Below the pieces are notes generated by a model. That model saw only the letters and a program-made list of their open reading frames with translations, had not been told where the DNA came from and did not search any database. Positions 43,963 through 51,625 of a stretch of 64,000 nt of DNA are shown here, piece by piece. A program made the position numbers and the translations under genes. The DNA is from Hymenobacter sp. BT559 (lineage in GTDB: Bacteria > Bacteroidota > Bacteroidia > Cytophagales > Hymenobacteraceae). How positions within the stretch are numbered: the first letter of the stretch is position 1; the number at the start of each line of letters is the position of its first letter. The stretch covers positions 114,276 through 178,275 of the forward strand of contig NZ_JAGETY010000011.1 in the NCBI RefSeq assembly GCF_017571525.1, in the 5' to 3' direction.

Positions 43963-45387
43963 ATGCTTCCAATAGTTCTTCTCTCCGTCTTCGGCATCGT
44001 CAACCTGTTCTTAGGCTTCCTGCGCTCCAACCGGGCGCTGCTGCCCTTCGTGCTGGTGGTACTAGCCCTCGTCTTCGGCCTCAACCTGCTCGACTGGAAC
44101 CACGCGGGCAGCCTGCCCGGCGTGTTCGACTCGCCCTACGTGGCCCAGATGCTGACCGTGAACAACTACTCGGTGGCCTTTGGGGGCATTGTGCTGCTCA
44201 CGGCGCTGGTGCTGCTGCCCTTCTCGCGCTCCTACGTGGTAGCCGGCGAGCCCAACCTGGCCGAGTACTATTCGGTGCTGTTATTTTCGCTGGTGGGTGC
44301 CATCATGATGGTGAGCTACAACCACCTCATTATGCTCTTCGTGGGCATTGAGATTCTGAGCATTAGCATGTACGTGCTGGCCGGCTCCGACAAGCGTAAC
44401 GTGCGCTCGAACGAAGCGGCGCTCAAGTACTTCCTGCAAGGCTCCTTTGCCACTGGCGTGCTGCTGTTCGGCATTGCGCTGGTATACGGTGCTACCGGCT
44501 CATTCCAGCTCGACGGGCTAGCCGCCGGCATCGCCGCCCCGGCTAATGCCAGCCTGCAACCCATGCTCTACGTGGGCGTGCTGCTGCTGGTAATCGGCAT
44601 TGGCTTTAAAGTATCGGCTGCCCCCTTCCACTTCTGGACGCCCGACGTGTACGAGGGCACGCCCACGTTCTTCACTGCCTTTATGAGCACGGTGGTGAAA
44701 ACCGCTGGCTTTGCGGCCTTCCTCAAGCTACTGGTAGTGGCCCTGCCCGGCACCAGCGCCGTGTGGCTGCCCACCATCATCGCCATGTGCATGCTCACGC
44801 TGCTGCTCGGCAATGTCGGCGCCGCCGTGCAAACCAGCGCCAAGCGTATGCTGGCTTACTCCAGCGTATCGCACGCGGGCTACCTGCTGCTAGGCCTTAT
44901 CGCCGGCCGCGGCCAGCTGCAAGGCCCGGCCGCCCAAGGCATTTTCTTCTATAGCTTGGCCTATTCTATCGCCACGGTAGCCGCCTTCGGCGTGCTCAAG
45001 CTAGTAGCCGACCAGCGCCAGCGCGAAGATTACGCCGGCCTGGCCGGGCTAGCCCGCACCAACCCGCTGCTGGCTTTTGTAATGACGGTGGCTATGCTCT
45101 CGCTGGGTGGCATTCCGCTCACGGGCGGCTTCTTCGGCAAGTTTTTCATCTTCACGGCCGTGGCTGGCCAGGGTTATATCTGGCTGGTAGTGTTTGCGGT
45201 ACTAATGAGCATGGTAGGTATTTACTATTACCTGCGGCCCGTCATTGCCATGTATATGCGCCCCGCCGAGCTGGGCAACGACACCCCGATTGTAGTCGAT
45301 GGCTTTCAGTCGGCCACGCTGGTGCTGCTGGCTATGCTTACGCTGGTGCTGGGCATTCTGCCGGGCTTCCTGAGCGGCTTGCTGTAA
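43963..45387 (+). CDS. nuoN: NADH-quinone oxidoreductase subunit N
   Basis: A 474-aa antiporter-like complex I subunit. Conserved Glu in FVGIEILSISMYVLAGS, the Lys-bearing block SNEAALKYFLQGSFATG, the HFWTPDVYEGTPTFFTAFM loop and YSSVSHAGYLLLG are all present. It forms one of the proton pathways in the membrane arm. Expected to be co-transcribed with nuoM despite the repeat between them. It is followed within 8 bases by a perfect 68-base palindrome that it shares with the convergent ndh. Confidence 0.95.
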   Translation: MLPIVLLSVFGIVNLFLGFLRSNRALLPFVLVVLALVFGLNLLDWNHAGSLPGVFDSPYVAQMLTVNNYSVAFGGIVLLTALVLLPFSRSYVVAGEPNLAEYYSVLLFSLVGAIMMVSYNHLIMLFVGIEILSISMYVLAGSDKRNVRSNEAALKYFLQGSFATGVLLFGIALVYGATGSFQLDGLAAGIAAPANASLQPMLYVGVLLLVIGIGFKVSAAPFHFWTPDVYEGTPTFFTAFMSTVVKTAGFAAFLKLLVVALPGTSAVWLPTIIAMCMLTLLLGNVGAAVQTSAKRMLAYSSVSHAGYLLLGLIAGRGQLQGPAAQGIFFYSLAYSIATVAAFGVLKLVADQRQREDYAGLAGLARTNPLLAFVMTVAMLSLGGIPLTGGFFGKFFIFTAVAGQGYIWLVVFAVLMSMVGIYYYLRPVIAMYMRPAELGNDTPIVVDGFQSATLVLLAMLTLVLGILPGFLSGLL

Positions 45388-45394
45388 TACTGCC

Positions 45395-45462
45395 CTAGCG
45401 CTTCACTAAACGCAAAAAAGCCGCTGATATCAGCGGCTTTTTTGCGTTTAGTGAAGCGCTAG
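45395..45462. terminator. 68-bp perfect loop-free palindrome (bidirectional terminator)
   Basis: Bases 45395-45428 and 45429-45462 are exact reverse complements with no spacer. Each half contains an A6/T6 run flanking GCCGCTGAT, so either transcript would form a long stem with an internal U run. It sits between the stops of nuoN (45387) and ndh (45474). Confidence 0.95.
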
Positions 45463-45473
45463 CCCCTTGCCAG

Positions 45474-46868
45474 CTAAGATGCCGGCGTCGGCTGCCCGGC
45501 CGGCTCCTGGATGGCCGGCGGCGTTGGGTTGTATTGCACCGTCGCCGTGGCGTGCTCGGCGGCGCGCTTGCCCTTGTCGTCTTTCATATCCTTGCGCGAA
45601 AACGGCCGGATAATAAGCCGCAGTGCCTGGTCGGAGCTGAAGTAGCTGAACGCCCAGTCTACGAGCGCCACCACTTTATTGCGGAAGCCGACCAGTAGAA
45701 TGAGGTGAATAAAGAGCCAGGCTAACCACCCCAAAAAGCCTTTAAAGTGGATATCCTTGGGCATATCGACCACCGCCTTGTTGCGGCTGATGATAGCCAT
45801 CACGCCCTTGTTGAGGTAGCTAAACTCCTTGGGCGCCTCGCCGCGAATGATGCGCGGCAGGTTTTCGGCCAGCAGGTCGGCCTGCTGCTGCGCCACGGGG
45901 GCTAGCATGGGCAGGCCCTTCGGCATGTCGGGCGTCACCATATTGGCCACGTCGCCGATAGCGAAGATGTTGGGCTGGCCCGGCAGCTGGTTCCACATAT
46001 TCACGTTGATGCGCTTGTTGCGCGTCACGAGCTCATCGGGCAGCCCGGGCACGGCGGCGCCATTCACGCCGGCCGCCCATATCAGGTTTTCGGTCGGGAT
46101 AAATTCGGTATCGGAGTAATACGCCCGGCCATCCTCAAACCGCTTGATGGCCGTGTTGAGCCGCACGATGACGTCGAGCCCATCCATGTAGCGCTTGGCA
46201 TCTTCCTGCGAGGCCTTCGACATGGGGCCTAGCAGGGCCGGGCCGGCCTCAACCAGGAAAATTTGCATCTTCTTCAAATCCAGCTCGGGGTAGTCTTTGG
46301 GCAGCACGTGGCGGCGCATTTCGGCTAGCGAGCCGCTGATTTCGACGCCCGTAGGGCCGCCGCCCACTACCACGATATTGAGTAGCGCCTGCCGCTTTTC
46401 GGGGTCGGTTTCGAGCAGCGCCTGCTCGAAGTTCTGGAAGATGAAGCTCCGCAGATTCAGGGCATTCGGGATGCTCTTTATCTGCATCGCATTCTTCTCG
46501 ATACTCTCAATGCCGAAGAAGTTGGTGAGCGAGCCGGTGGCCAGCACCAGGTAGTCGTAGCGAATGTCGCCCACGCTGGTTTGCACGGTGTTGGTGGCGG
46601 GCACTATGCCCTTCACGTCGGCCATGCGGTAGAAGAAATTATTCTGACCCGCGAAAATCTTGCGTATCGGGTACGCGATGCTGTCGGCTTCGAGCGCGCC
46701 GGTGGCCACCTGGTAGAGCAGCGGCTGAAAATTGTGGTAGTTGTTGCGGTCTACCATCACTACTTGCACCGGGGCATCGGCCAGCTTTTGGGCCAGCCGC
46801 AGGCCACCGAAGCCGCCGCCTACTATCACCACCCGCGGCTGCGCTGAGATTGGAAGATTCGTATCCAT
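45474..46868 (-). CDS. ndh: type II NADH dehydrogenase
   Basis: A 464-aa membrane-associated flavoprotein from ATG 46868 (MDTNLPISAQ). The FAD-binding fold reads VVIVGGGFGGLRLAQKL and the NAD fold IVVVGGGPTGVEISGSLAEM. The quinone-site stretch PMLAPVAQQQADLLAENL and the C-terminal hydrophobic segment FLGWLAWLFIHLILLVGF support membrane attachment as in other NDH-2. It passes electrons from NADH to quinone without pumping protons. It converges on nuoMN, so a non-pumping and a pumping NADH dehydrogenase share one terminator. Confidence 0.92.
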   Translation of the reverse strand: MDTNLPISAQPRVVIVGGGFGGLRLAQKLADAPVQVVMVDRNNYHNFQPLLYQVATGALEADSIAYPIRKIFAGQNNFFYRMADVKGIVPATNTVQTSVGDIRYDYLVLATGSLTNFFGIESIEKNAMQIKSIPNALNLRSFIFQNFEQALLETDPEKRQALLNIVVVGGGPTGVEISGSLAEMRRHVLPKDYPELDLKKMQIFLVEAGPALLGPMSKASQEDAKRYMDGLDVIVRLNTAIKRFEDGRAYYSDTEFIPTENLIWAAGVNGAAVPGLPDELVTRNKRINVNMWNQLPGQPNIFAIGDVANMVTPDMPKGLPMLAPVAQQQADLLAENLPRIIRGEAPKEFSYLNKGVMAIISRNKAVVDMPKDIHFKGFLGWLAWLFIHLILLVGFRNKVVALVDWAFSYFSSDQALRLIIRPFSRKDMKDDKGKRAAEHATATVQYNPTPPAIQEPAGQPTPAS

Positions 46869-46879
46869 AGAAAAAGCAA

Positions 46880-46903
46880 AAGGTGGCAATTGACTGCCAC
46901 CTT
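46880..46903 (-). terminator. terminator of the upstream minus-strand gene
   Basis: Arms AAGGTGGCA (46880-46888) and TGCCACCTT (46895-46903); on the minus strand followed by TTTGCTTTTTC. It lies between the gene ending at 46955 and the ndh ATG. Confidence 0.8.
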
Positions 46904-46954
46904 CACTTTACCTCAGAAACCGGCCTGGGGTTACCCTAGCAAGCTGGCTAGGCC

Positions 46955-47629
46955 CTAGTAATCAACGCCTTCCTTTTTCTTAAACTCGCCATCCTTCACT
47001 TGCTTCACCAGTTTGAGCCAGCTGAAAGGGTTGAGCAAGGGGTTGTTGCTCTGCGGGTTCGGGGCCACGCCCATGCGCCGGTCAAGGTCGAGCTGCTGCA
47101 TCGACATTGTCTGGCGGTAGTTGGCGGTAGGGCCCATGGGCTGCGAGTTGAAAATCTTGCGCATCAGGTCCTCGTTGAGGTTATCGGCCGCAGCCGAGCC
47201 GCGCTCGGTAGGCAGGCGCAAGGCCAGAAATGCCTTCTTGAATTCCTTCTCGGTGGCATAGGGGAACACCCGCACTTCGGGCAGCACGGTAGCATCTTCC
47301 TGGAGCGAAATAATAACCGAGAAGCTTTGGCGCTGATAATCAGCCGGAATAACAATCGTTTGATTACGGTAGCCTAGCGAGCGAAACACAATGCTATCGC
47401 CGGCTAGCACGGGCATCGAGAAATAGCCGTAGGCATTGGAGGTAGTGCCGCGGCCAGCCTTGGGCACATAAACCGACGCACCGGGTACCCCCAGCAGGCT
47501 GTCGCCGCTGGCCACAATACCCGTGAACTGCACCACCCGGCGCTTGCCCTGAGCCCAGGCTTGGGAGCTAGCCAGCAGCCCGGTCATCAGTACCAGGCTC
47601 AGCAGCAAAAGGAAACGGCGAGTATTCAC
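46955..47629 (-). CDS. carboxypeptidase-regulatory-like domain protein, exported
   Basis: A 224-aa protein from GTG 47629 with signal peptide MNTRRFLLLLSLVLMTGLLA and cleavage after AWAQ. Residues about 35-115 form one carboxypeptidase-regulatory-like sandwich (FTGIVASGDSLLGVPGASVY, TTSNAYGYFSMPV). The remainder is helical with a Lys-rich end. Similar proteins are common single-domain envelope proteins of unknown role in Bacteroidota. A TATATTTG box at 47665-47658 suits its promoter. A longer frame upstream lacks a sensible N-terminus. Confidence 0.78.
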   Translation of the reverse strand: MNTRRFLLLLSLVLMTGLLASSQAWAQGKRRVVQFTGIVASGDSLLGVPGASVYVPKAGRGTTSNAYGYFSMPVLAGDSIVFRSLGYRNQTIVIPADYQRQSFSVIISLQEDATVLPEVRVFPYATEKEFKKAFLALRLPTERGSAAADNLNEDLMRKIFNSQPMGPTANYRQTMSMQQLDLDRRMGVAPNPQSNNPLLNPFSWLKLVKQVKDGEFKKKEGVDY

Positions 47630-47657
47630 GAAGGAGAATAGCAAAAGGATACTGTAA

Positions 47658-47665
47658 CAAATATA
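47658..47665 (-). promoter_or_regulatory. TAnnTTTG -7 element (minus strand)
   Basis: TATATTTG on the minus strand, 28 bases before the GTG at 47629; forms a divergent pair with the box at 47690-47697. Confidence 0.5.
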
Positions 47666-47689
47666 CGAACCTGCCCGCCGCGCCGGTCG

Positions 47690-47697
47690 TACTTTTG
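47690..47697 (+). promoter_or_regulatory. TAnnTTTG -7 element for the ArsR-type gene
   Basis: TACTTTTG on the plus strand, 38 bases before the ATG at 47736. Confidence 0.5.
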
Positions 47698-47735
47698 GGG
47701 GCCGGCAGGGCCGGCTTAGGTAGTCTGAACGGTAG

Positions 47736-48143
47736 ATGCGCGTAAAACATTTCCCGGTTGCATTCGGGCAGCAGCTTTTTAAGGCCCTCGGCGATGAGAG
47801 CCGCGTGCGCATTCTGCATTTGCTGTGGCGCAACCAGGAAATGGTGGTGGGTGATATCGAGCAAGTGCTTGACTTTACGCAAACTAAAACCTCGCGCCAG
47901 CTGGCTTACCTCAAAAATGCGGGCCTGGTGAGCATGCGCCGCCTCGACAACTGGATGTTTTATTTTCTGCGCGATGAAACCGCCGAGTTGCTCCAGCAAT
48001 TGTTAGGGCTAATGGAGCGCGACCCGCAGCTCGTGCACGACCAGCAGATATACCAAACGCTGTGGAACAACCGCGAGCTGGCCGCCTATAAAATCCAAAA
48101 CCGCCGCTGGCTGCCGCCTACGGCTAGTAAGAATGTAGCATGA
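47736..48143 (+). CDS. ArsR-family transcriptional regulator
   Basis: A 135-aa winged-helix protein. FKALGDESRVRILHLLWRNQ and then DFTQTKTSRQLAYLKNAGLV (recognition helix with Thr-Lys-Thr-Ser-Arg-Gln) are the ArsR signature, and LDNWMFYFLRDE is the wing. The metal-binding Cys pair of arsenic sensors is absent, so the signal is probably not a soft metal. The C-terminal about 40 residues are an extra helical tail. It heads a possible operon with the ferredoxin-like gene 59 bases downstream. Confidence 0.88.
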   Translation: MRVKHFPVAFGQQLFKALGDESRVRILHLLWRNQEMVVGDIEQVLDFTQTKTSRQLAYLKNAGLVSMRRLDNWMFYFLRDETAELLQQLLGLMERDPQLVHDQQIYQTLWNNRELAAYKIQNRRWLPPTASKNVA

Positions 48144-48202
48144 GGAAGAGTTACTGTTAGGATACTGCTTCCTTTCTCCTATATTCCAAATCCAACTAAG
48201 CT

Positions 48203-48523
48203 ATGCCCGAGCGCCGCGTATTCGTTTGCACCAATCAAAAGTCCGGCGTCGGGGAAGACCTGGCCAAGGCTCTCAAGAAAGAGTTGAAAGCTCAGGGCGT
48301 GAAGTCGCTGCTGCTAGGGGGTCAAAAAGTACATACCCGCATTCAGACCTGCAATTGCCTTGACCTCTGCAAGCATTGCAAGAAAGGCAATGGCGCGGCC
48401 CTGGTGGTGTATCCCGAGAACATTTATTATGGTGACGCCCGGCCCCGCGACGCCGAGCGTTTGGTGCAGTCGCTCGCTACGGGCCGCCCTGTAACCGACC
48501 TGCGCCTCGACCCCGAAAAATAG
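48203..48523 (+). CDS. thioredoxin-like [2Fe-2S] ferredoxin
   Basis: A 106-aa protein. VFVCTNQKSGVGEDLAKALK opens the thioredoxin-like [2Fe-2S] fold with its first Cys, and TCNCLDLCKHCKKG supplies the remaining ligands; VYPENIYYG is also typical of this family. It is a small cytosolic electron carrier with unknown partner. It follows the ArsR gene and precedes the HAD nucleotidase by 15 bases, so all three may be co-transcribed. Confidence 0.88.
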   Translation: MPERRVFVCTNQKSGVGEDLAKALKKELKAQGVKSLLLGGQKVHTRIQTCNCLDLCKHCKKGNGAALVVYPENIYYGDARPRDAERLVQSLATGRPVTDLRLDPEK

Positions 48524-48538
48524 GCCCCTTGCTACCCT

Positions 48539-49237
48539 ATGAAAACCTATCGTCATCTGTTTTTCGACCTCGACCACACGCTTTGGGACTTCGAAACCAA
48601 TGCGCACGAAACCCTGGCGCAGCTATATACCGACTACGACCTGGCGCGCCACGGCTTGTTCTCATTCGCTGAGTTCAGCCAGCGCTACAGCGAGGTAAAC
48701 CACGCCTTATGGCGCCTTTACCAAAGCAACAAGGTGACGCAGAAGCAGCTGCGCGAAGTACGCTTCGTGCGCACGCTCACCCGGCTAGGGGTGGCCGAGG
48801 CCGACGTGCCTACCGATATCTCGGCGCGCTTCACCGATATTCTGCCTCAAAAGGCAGCCGTATTCCCGCACACCCACGAGGTGCTTACCTACCTGAAAGA
48901 CAAAGGCTACCGCCTGCACCTCATCACCAACGGCTTCGAGGATGTGCAGCACATCAAGCTGGCTTCTTCTAAACTGACCGATTACTTTGAGGAAGTCATT
49001 ACCTCTGAGCACAGCGGGTTCTTGAAGCCTGACCCGCGCATGTTTACCCACGCGCTGGCCCGCACTGGCGCCACTGCCACCGAAAGCCTGATGATAGGCG
49101 ACAACTTGGAGTGCGACGTGCTAGGGGCTTATAACGCCGGCATCGACCAAGTGTATTTCAACCCCGATAAGCGTCGGCACTTTGCCCAAACCACTTACGA
49201 AATTAGCAGCCTGGCCGAGCTGCGCGATTTTCTTTAA
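48539..49237 (+). CDS. YjjG-type HAD nucleotidase
   Basis: A 232-aa HAD hydrolase. Motif I FFDLDHTLWDFE (nucleophile Asp about residue 11), motif II LITNGF, motif III Lys in SGFLKPDPRMF and motif IV MIGDNLECDVLGA are complete, and the helical cap is of the YjjG/YfnB kind. Such enzymes dephosphorylate non-canonical pyrimidine nucleotides. Likely in the same transcript as the ferredoxin gene. Confidence 0.88.
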   Translation: MKTYRHLFFDLDHTLWDFETNAHETLAQLYTDYDLARHGLFSFAEFSQRYSEVNHALWRLYQSNKVTQKQLREVRFVRTLTRLGVAEADVPTDISARFTDILPQKAAVFPHTHEVLTYLKDKGYRLHLITNGFEDVQHIKLASSKLTDYFEEVITSEHSGFLKPDPRMFTHALARTGATATESLMIGDNLECDVLGAYNAGIDQVYFNPDKRRHFAQTTYEISSLAELRDFL

Positions 49238-49296
49238 ACCTCCCTCCCACCCCATTTTCCACCGCTAATAGCCAGTTCCCGCTGGCTGCTACTCTC

Positions 49297-50964
49297 ATGT
49301 CGAACGCCTTTTTCCGCGTCCCCACTCCCGTCAATGAGCCTGTAAAAGGCCACGCTCCTGGTTCACCCGAGCGCATCGAACTGGTTAAAGAATTGAAGCG
49401 CATCAAGCAGGTAGAGCGCGACATTCCGATGCACATTGGTGGCCAGGAAGTGCGCACCGGTCGCAAACTGCCGCTAGCCCCTCCCCACGACCATAAGCAC
49501 GTGCTAGCCCACTTCCACGAGGGCGATGCCAGCCACGTAAACCAGGCCATTGATGCAGCCCTGAACGCCCGCCACGCCTGGGCCAGCCTACCCTGGGAGG
49601 AGCGCGCTGCCATTTTCCTGAAGGCCGCTGAGCTACTGGCTGGCCCCTACCGCGCCCGCCTCAACGCAGCCACGATGCTGGGCCAGAGCAAAAACGCTTT
49701 TCAGGCCGAGATTGACGCCGCCTGCGAACTCATTGACTTCCTGCGCTTCAACGTGCACTTTGCTCAGGAAATCTACCGCCAGCAGCCCGAGTCGGCACCC
49801 GGCATGTGGAACCGCCTAGAGCACCGCCCGCTCGAAGGCTTCGTGTTTGCCCTCACACCGTTCAACTTCACGTCCATCGCCGCTAACCTGCCCGTGTCGG
49901 CCGCCCTCATGGGTAACGTGACGGTGTGGAAGCCCGCCTACCCGCAAATCTATTCGGCCCAGGTGCTAATGGAATTGTTCATCGAAGCCGGCGTGCCGGC
50001 CGGCGTTATCAACCTGATTTACGTGGATGGCCCAGTAGCTGGCGACGTCATTTTCAAGCACCGCGACTTCGCGGGCATCCACTTCACGGGCTCAACCAAA
50101 GTGTTCCAGACTATCTGGGGTGAAATTGGGCAGAATATCCACCGCTACAAGTCGTACCCGCGCATTGTGGGCGAAACCGGTGGCAAGGACTTCATCCTCG
50201 CTCACCCCTCGGCCCACGCCAAGGCCGTGGCCACGTCCATCTCGCGCGGTGCGTTTGAATACCAGGGCCAGAAGTGCTCGGCCGCCTCGCGTGTGTACCT
50301 GCCTTCCAACCTAGCCGAGGAGATTCTGGGCTACGTGAAGCAAGATGTGGAGTCAATGAAAATGGGTGATGTCGAAGACTTTACCAACTTCATCAACGCC
50401 GTGATTACCGAAGCCAGCTTCGACAAGCTAGCCAAGTTTATCGACGAGGCCAAGGCTAGCCCCGATGCTGAAATTGTGGTGGGTGGCAACTACGATAAGT
50501 CGATAGGCTACTTCGTGCAGCCGACCGTTATCCGGGCCAAAGACCCGAAGTACACCACTATGTGCGAGGAGCTGTTTGGCCCCGTGGTGACGGTGTATGT
50601 ATACGACGAAAACGAGTTTGAGCAGACGCTCGAACTAGTGGACAGCACGTCGCCCTACGCCCTCACCGGCGCCATCTTCTCGCAAGACCGCTACGCCATC
50701 GACTTGGCTACCAAGAAGCTGGTTAACGCGGCCGGCAACTTTTACATCAACGACAAGCCCACCGGCGCCGTGGTGGGCCAGCAGCCCTTCGGTGGCGCCC
50801 GCGCCTCGGGCACCAACGACAAGGCCGGCTCGCTGCTCAACTTGCAGCGCTGGGTATCGCCCCGCGCTATCAAGGAGACCTTCAACCCGCCCACGGAATA
50901 TCCTTATCCGTTCATGGGCGCCGCGCCTAAGGAGGATTTGAACCTGGACAAGGGCGGCTTTTAA
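49297..50964 (+). CDS. pruA: L-glutamate gamma-semialdehyde (P5C) dehydrogenase
   Basis: A 555-aa aldehyde dehydrogenase of the stand-alone P5C dehydrogenase group, which oxidises glutamate semialdehyde to glutamate in proline catabolism. FALTPFNFTSIAANLPVSAA holds the active-site Asn region, IVGETGGKDFI the general base Glu, and QGQKCSAASRVYLP the catalytic Cys. The long N-terminal arm (about 90 residues with GGQEVRTGRKLPLAPPHDH) is characteristic. No putA proline dehydrogenase domain or gene is beside it. A 37-bp perfect inverted repeat lies 16 bases downstream. Confidence 0.94.
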   Translation: MSNAFFRVPTPVNEPVKGHAPGSPERIELVKELKRIKQVERDIPMHIGGQEVRTGRKLPLAPPHDHKHVLAHFHEGDASHVNQAIDAALNARHAWASLPWEERAAIFLKAAELLAGPYRARLNAATMLGQSKNAFQAEIDAACELIDFLRFNVHFAQEIYRQQPESAPGMWNRLEHRPLEGFVFALTPFNFTSIAANLPVSAALMGNVTVWKPAYPQIYSAQVLMELFIEAGVPAGVINLIYVDGPVAGDVIFKHRDFAGIHFTGSTKVFQTIWGEIGQNIHRYKSYPRIVGETGGKDFILAHPSAHAKAVATSISRGAFEYQGQKCSAASRVYLPSNLAEEILGYVKQDVESMKMGDVEDFTNFINAVITEASFDKLAKFIDEAKASPDAEIVVGGNYDKSIGYFVQPTVIRAKDPKYTTMCEELFGPVVTVYVYDENEFEQTLELVDSTSPYALTGAIFSQDRYAIDLATKKLVNAAGNFYINDKPTGAVVGQQPFGGARASGTNDKAGSLLNLQRWVSPRAIKETFNPPTEYPYPFMGAAPKEDLNLDKGGF

Positions 50965-50980
50965 ATAACTGCTAATCTAT

Positions 50981-51074
50981 AAAGAACGTCATGCTGAGCT
51001 TGTCGAAGCATCTCTACTGAACGACCCTAGCGGCGCGGTAGAGATGCTTCGACAAGCTCAGCATGACGTTCTTT
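50981..51074. repeat. 37-bp perfect inverted repeat, family B
   Basis: Arms 50981-51017 and 51038-51074 are perfect reverse complements around a 20-base loop. The wording GTCATGCTGAGCTTGTCGAA and GCATCTC parallels the repeat at 43846-43951. It lies just after pruA. Confidence 0.95.
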
Positions 51075-51134
51075 TTGGTTTAACAAAGACCTAAACAAAA
51101 CCGCTAGCCTACTACTTATACCGCCGTCAGGACC

Positions 51135-51168
51135 AACGGGCGGCTCCTCATCCGAGGGGCCGCCCGTT
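51135..51168 (+). terminator. strong hairpin upstream of the sulfur locus
   Basis: 15-base arms (51135-51149 and 51154-51168, AACGGGCGGC at the base) with a single wobble and loop ATCC, then TGATTTT. It separates pruA transcription from the sulfur operon promoter 25 bases on. Confidence 0.7.
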
Positions 51169-51192
51169 GATTTTCAAAGACTTGTTCAAGAG

Positions 51193-51225
51193 TTTGGAAT
51201 TTCCAAAATTCCGACTCTACCTTTG
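51193..51225 (+). promoter_or_regulatory. Bacteroidota sigma-A promoter of the sulfate assimilation operon
   Basis: TTTG at 51193-51196, a 21-base spacer, then TACCTTTG at 51218-51225. This is the TTTG/TAnnTTTG architecture, and it lies directly upstream of the riboswitch aptamer. Confidence 0.7.
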
Positions 51226-51254
51226 TGCCATCAATTCCTCTTGCCAGAAGGATT

Positions 51255-51350
51255 GTTTTTATACAGAGGCGTGGAGAGACAGGCTCGACGAAACGCCGGC
51301 AACCCCTAGCGAAACGCTGGAACGGTGCCAAGTCCTGACCATATAAAAAC
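51255..51350 (+). promoter_or_regulatory. SAM-riboswitch-like leader (SAM-I clan)
   Basis: The 5' and 3' ends pair as a 9-bp helix (GTTTTTATA 51255-51263 with TATAAAAAC 51342-51350). Between them lie GAGGCGTGGAGAGACAGGCT, then CCGGCAACC and GGTGCCAAGTCC, which follow the order of conserved blocks in SAM-I riboswitches (GGAGGGAC, GGC, GAAA, CCGGCAACC, GGTGCCAA). It would sense S-adenosylmethionine and lower expression of the sulfur genes. No covariance search could be run. Confidence 0.8.
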
Positions 51351-51413
51351 AAGTTGCCGTGCGCTGCTCAACCAACCTCCGCTTTACGACCACCTCGCTT
51401 GCTGCTTTACAGC

Positions 51414-51482
51414 ATGGGTGTTGTTGTATGTGCTGCCCCTGCCGAATGTGCACGGGAGCTATGCGGAGCTGTTAGCGTTTAG
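51414..51482 (+). CDS. candidate Cys-containing leader peptide (22 codons)
   Basis: ATG 51414 opens a 22-codon frame, MGVVVCAAPAECARELC followed by five more residues, with Cys at positions 6, 12 and 17. It lies between the riboswitch and a terminator-like hairpin ahead of cysH. Another frame through the same bases is also open, so coding is unproven. Confidence 0.25.
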   Translation: MGVVVCAAPAECARELCGAVSV

Positions 51483-51517
51483 CCACCTTTTCAGCCAGCC
51501 GGCTACCTCACTTTTCG

Positions 51518-51585
51518 GGTTGACACTGCTCCCTGGGCCTTTGCGTGCCTAGCCGGAGCGCCCCCGCGTGTCAGCACCTTTTTTT
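51518..51585 (+). terminator. candidate conditional terminator before cysH
   Basis: TGACAC (51521-51526) pairs with GTGTCA (51568-51573), with weak extension on both sides, followed by CC and seven T residues (51579-51585). It could be the expression platform for the riboswitch or an attenuator, 40 bases before the cysH ATG. Confidence 0.45.
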
Positions 51586-51625
51586 CGGCGGCTTGCTGGC
51601 CGCGAAAATCCCCTCCCCTTTTATC

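Noticed and set aside
51325..51552. 75-aa frame starting in the riboswitch 3' half
   Set aside because: It needs a GTG within the aptamer and has no conserved feature; it does contain two adjacent Cys codons, but less clearly than the frame at 57481.
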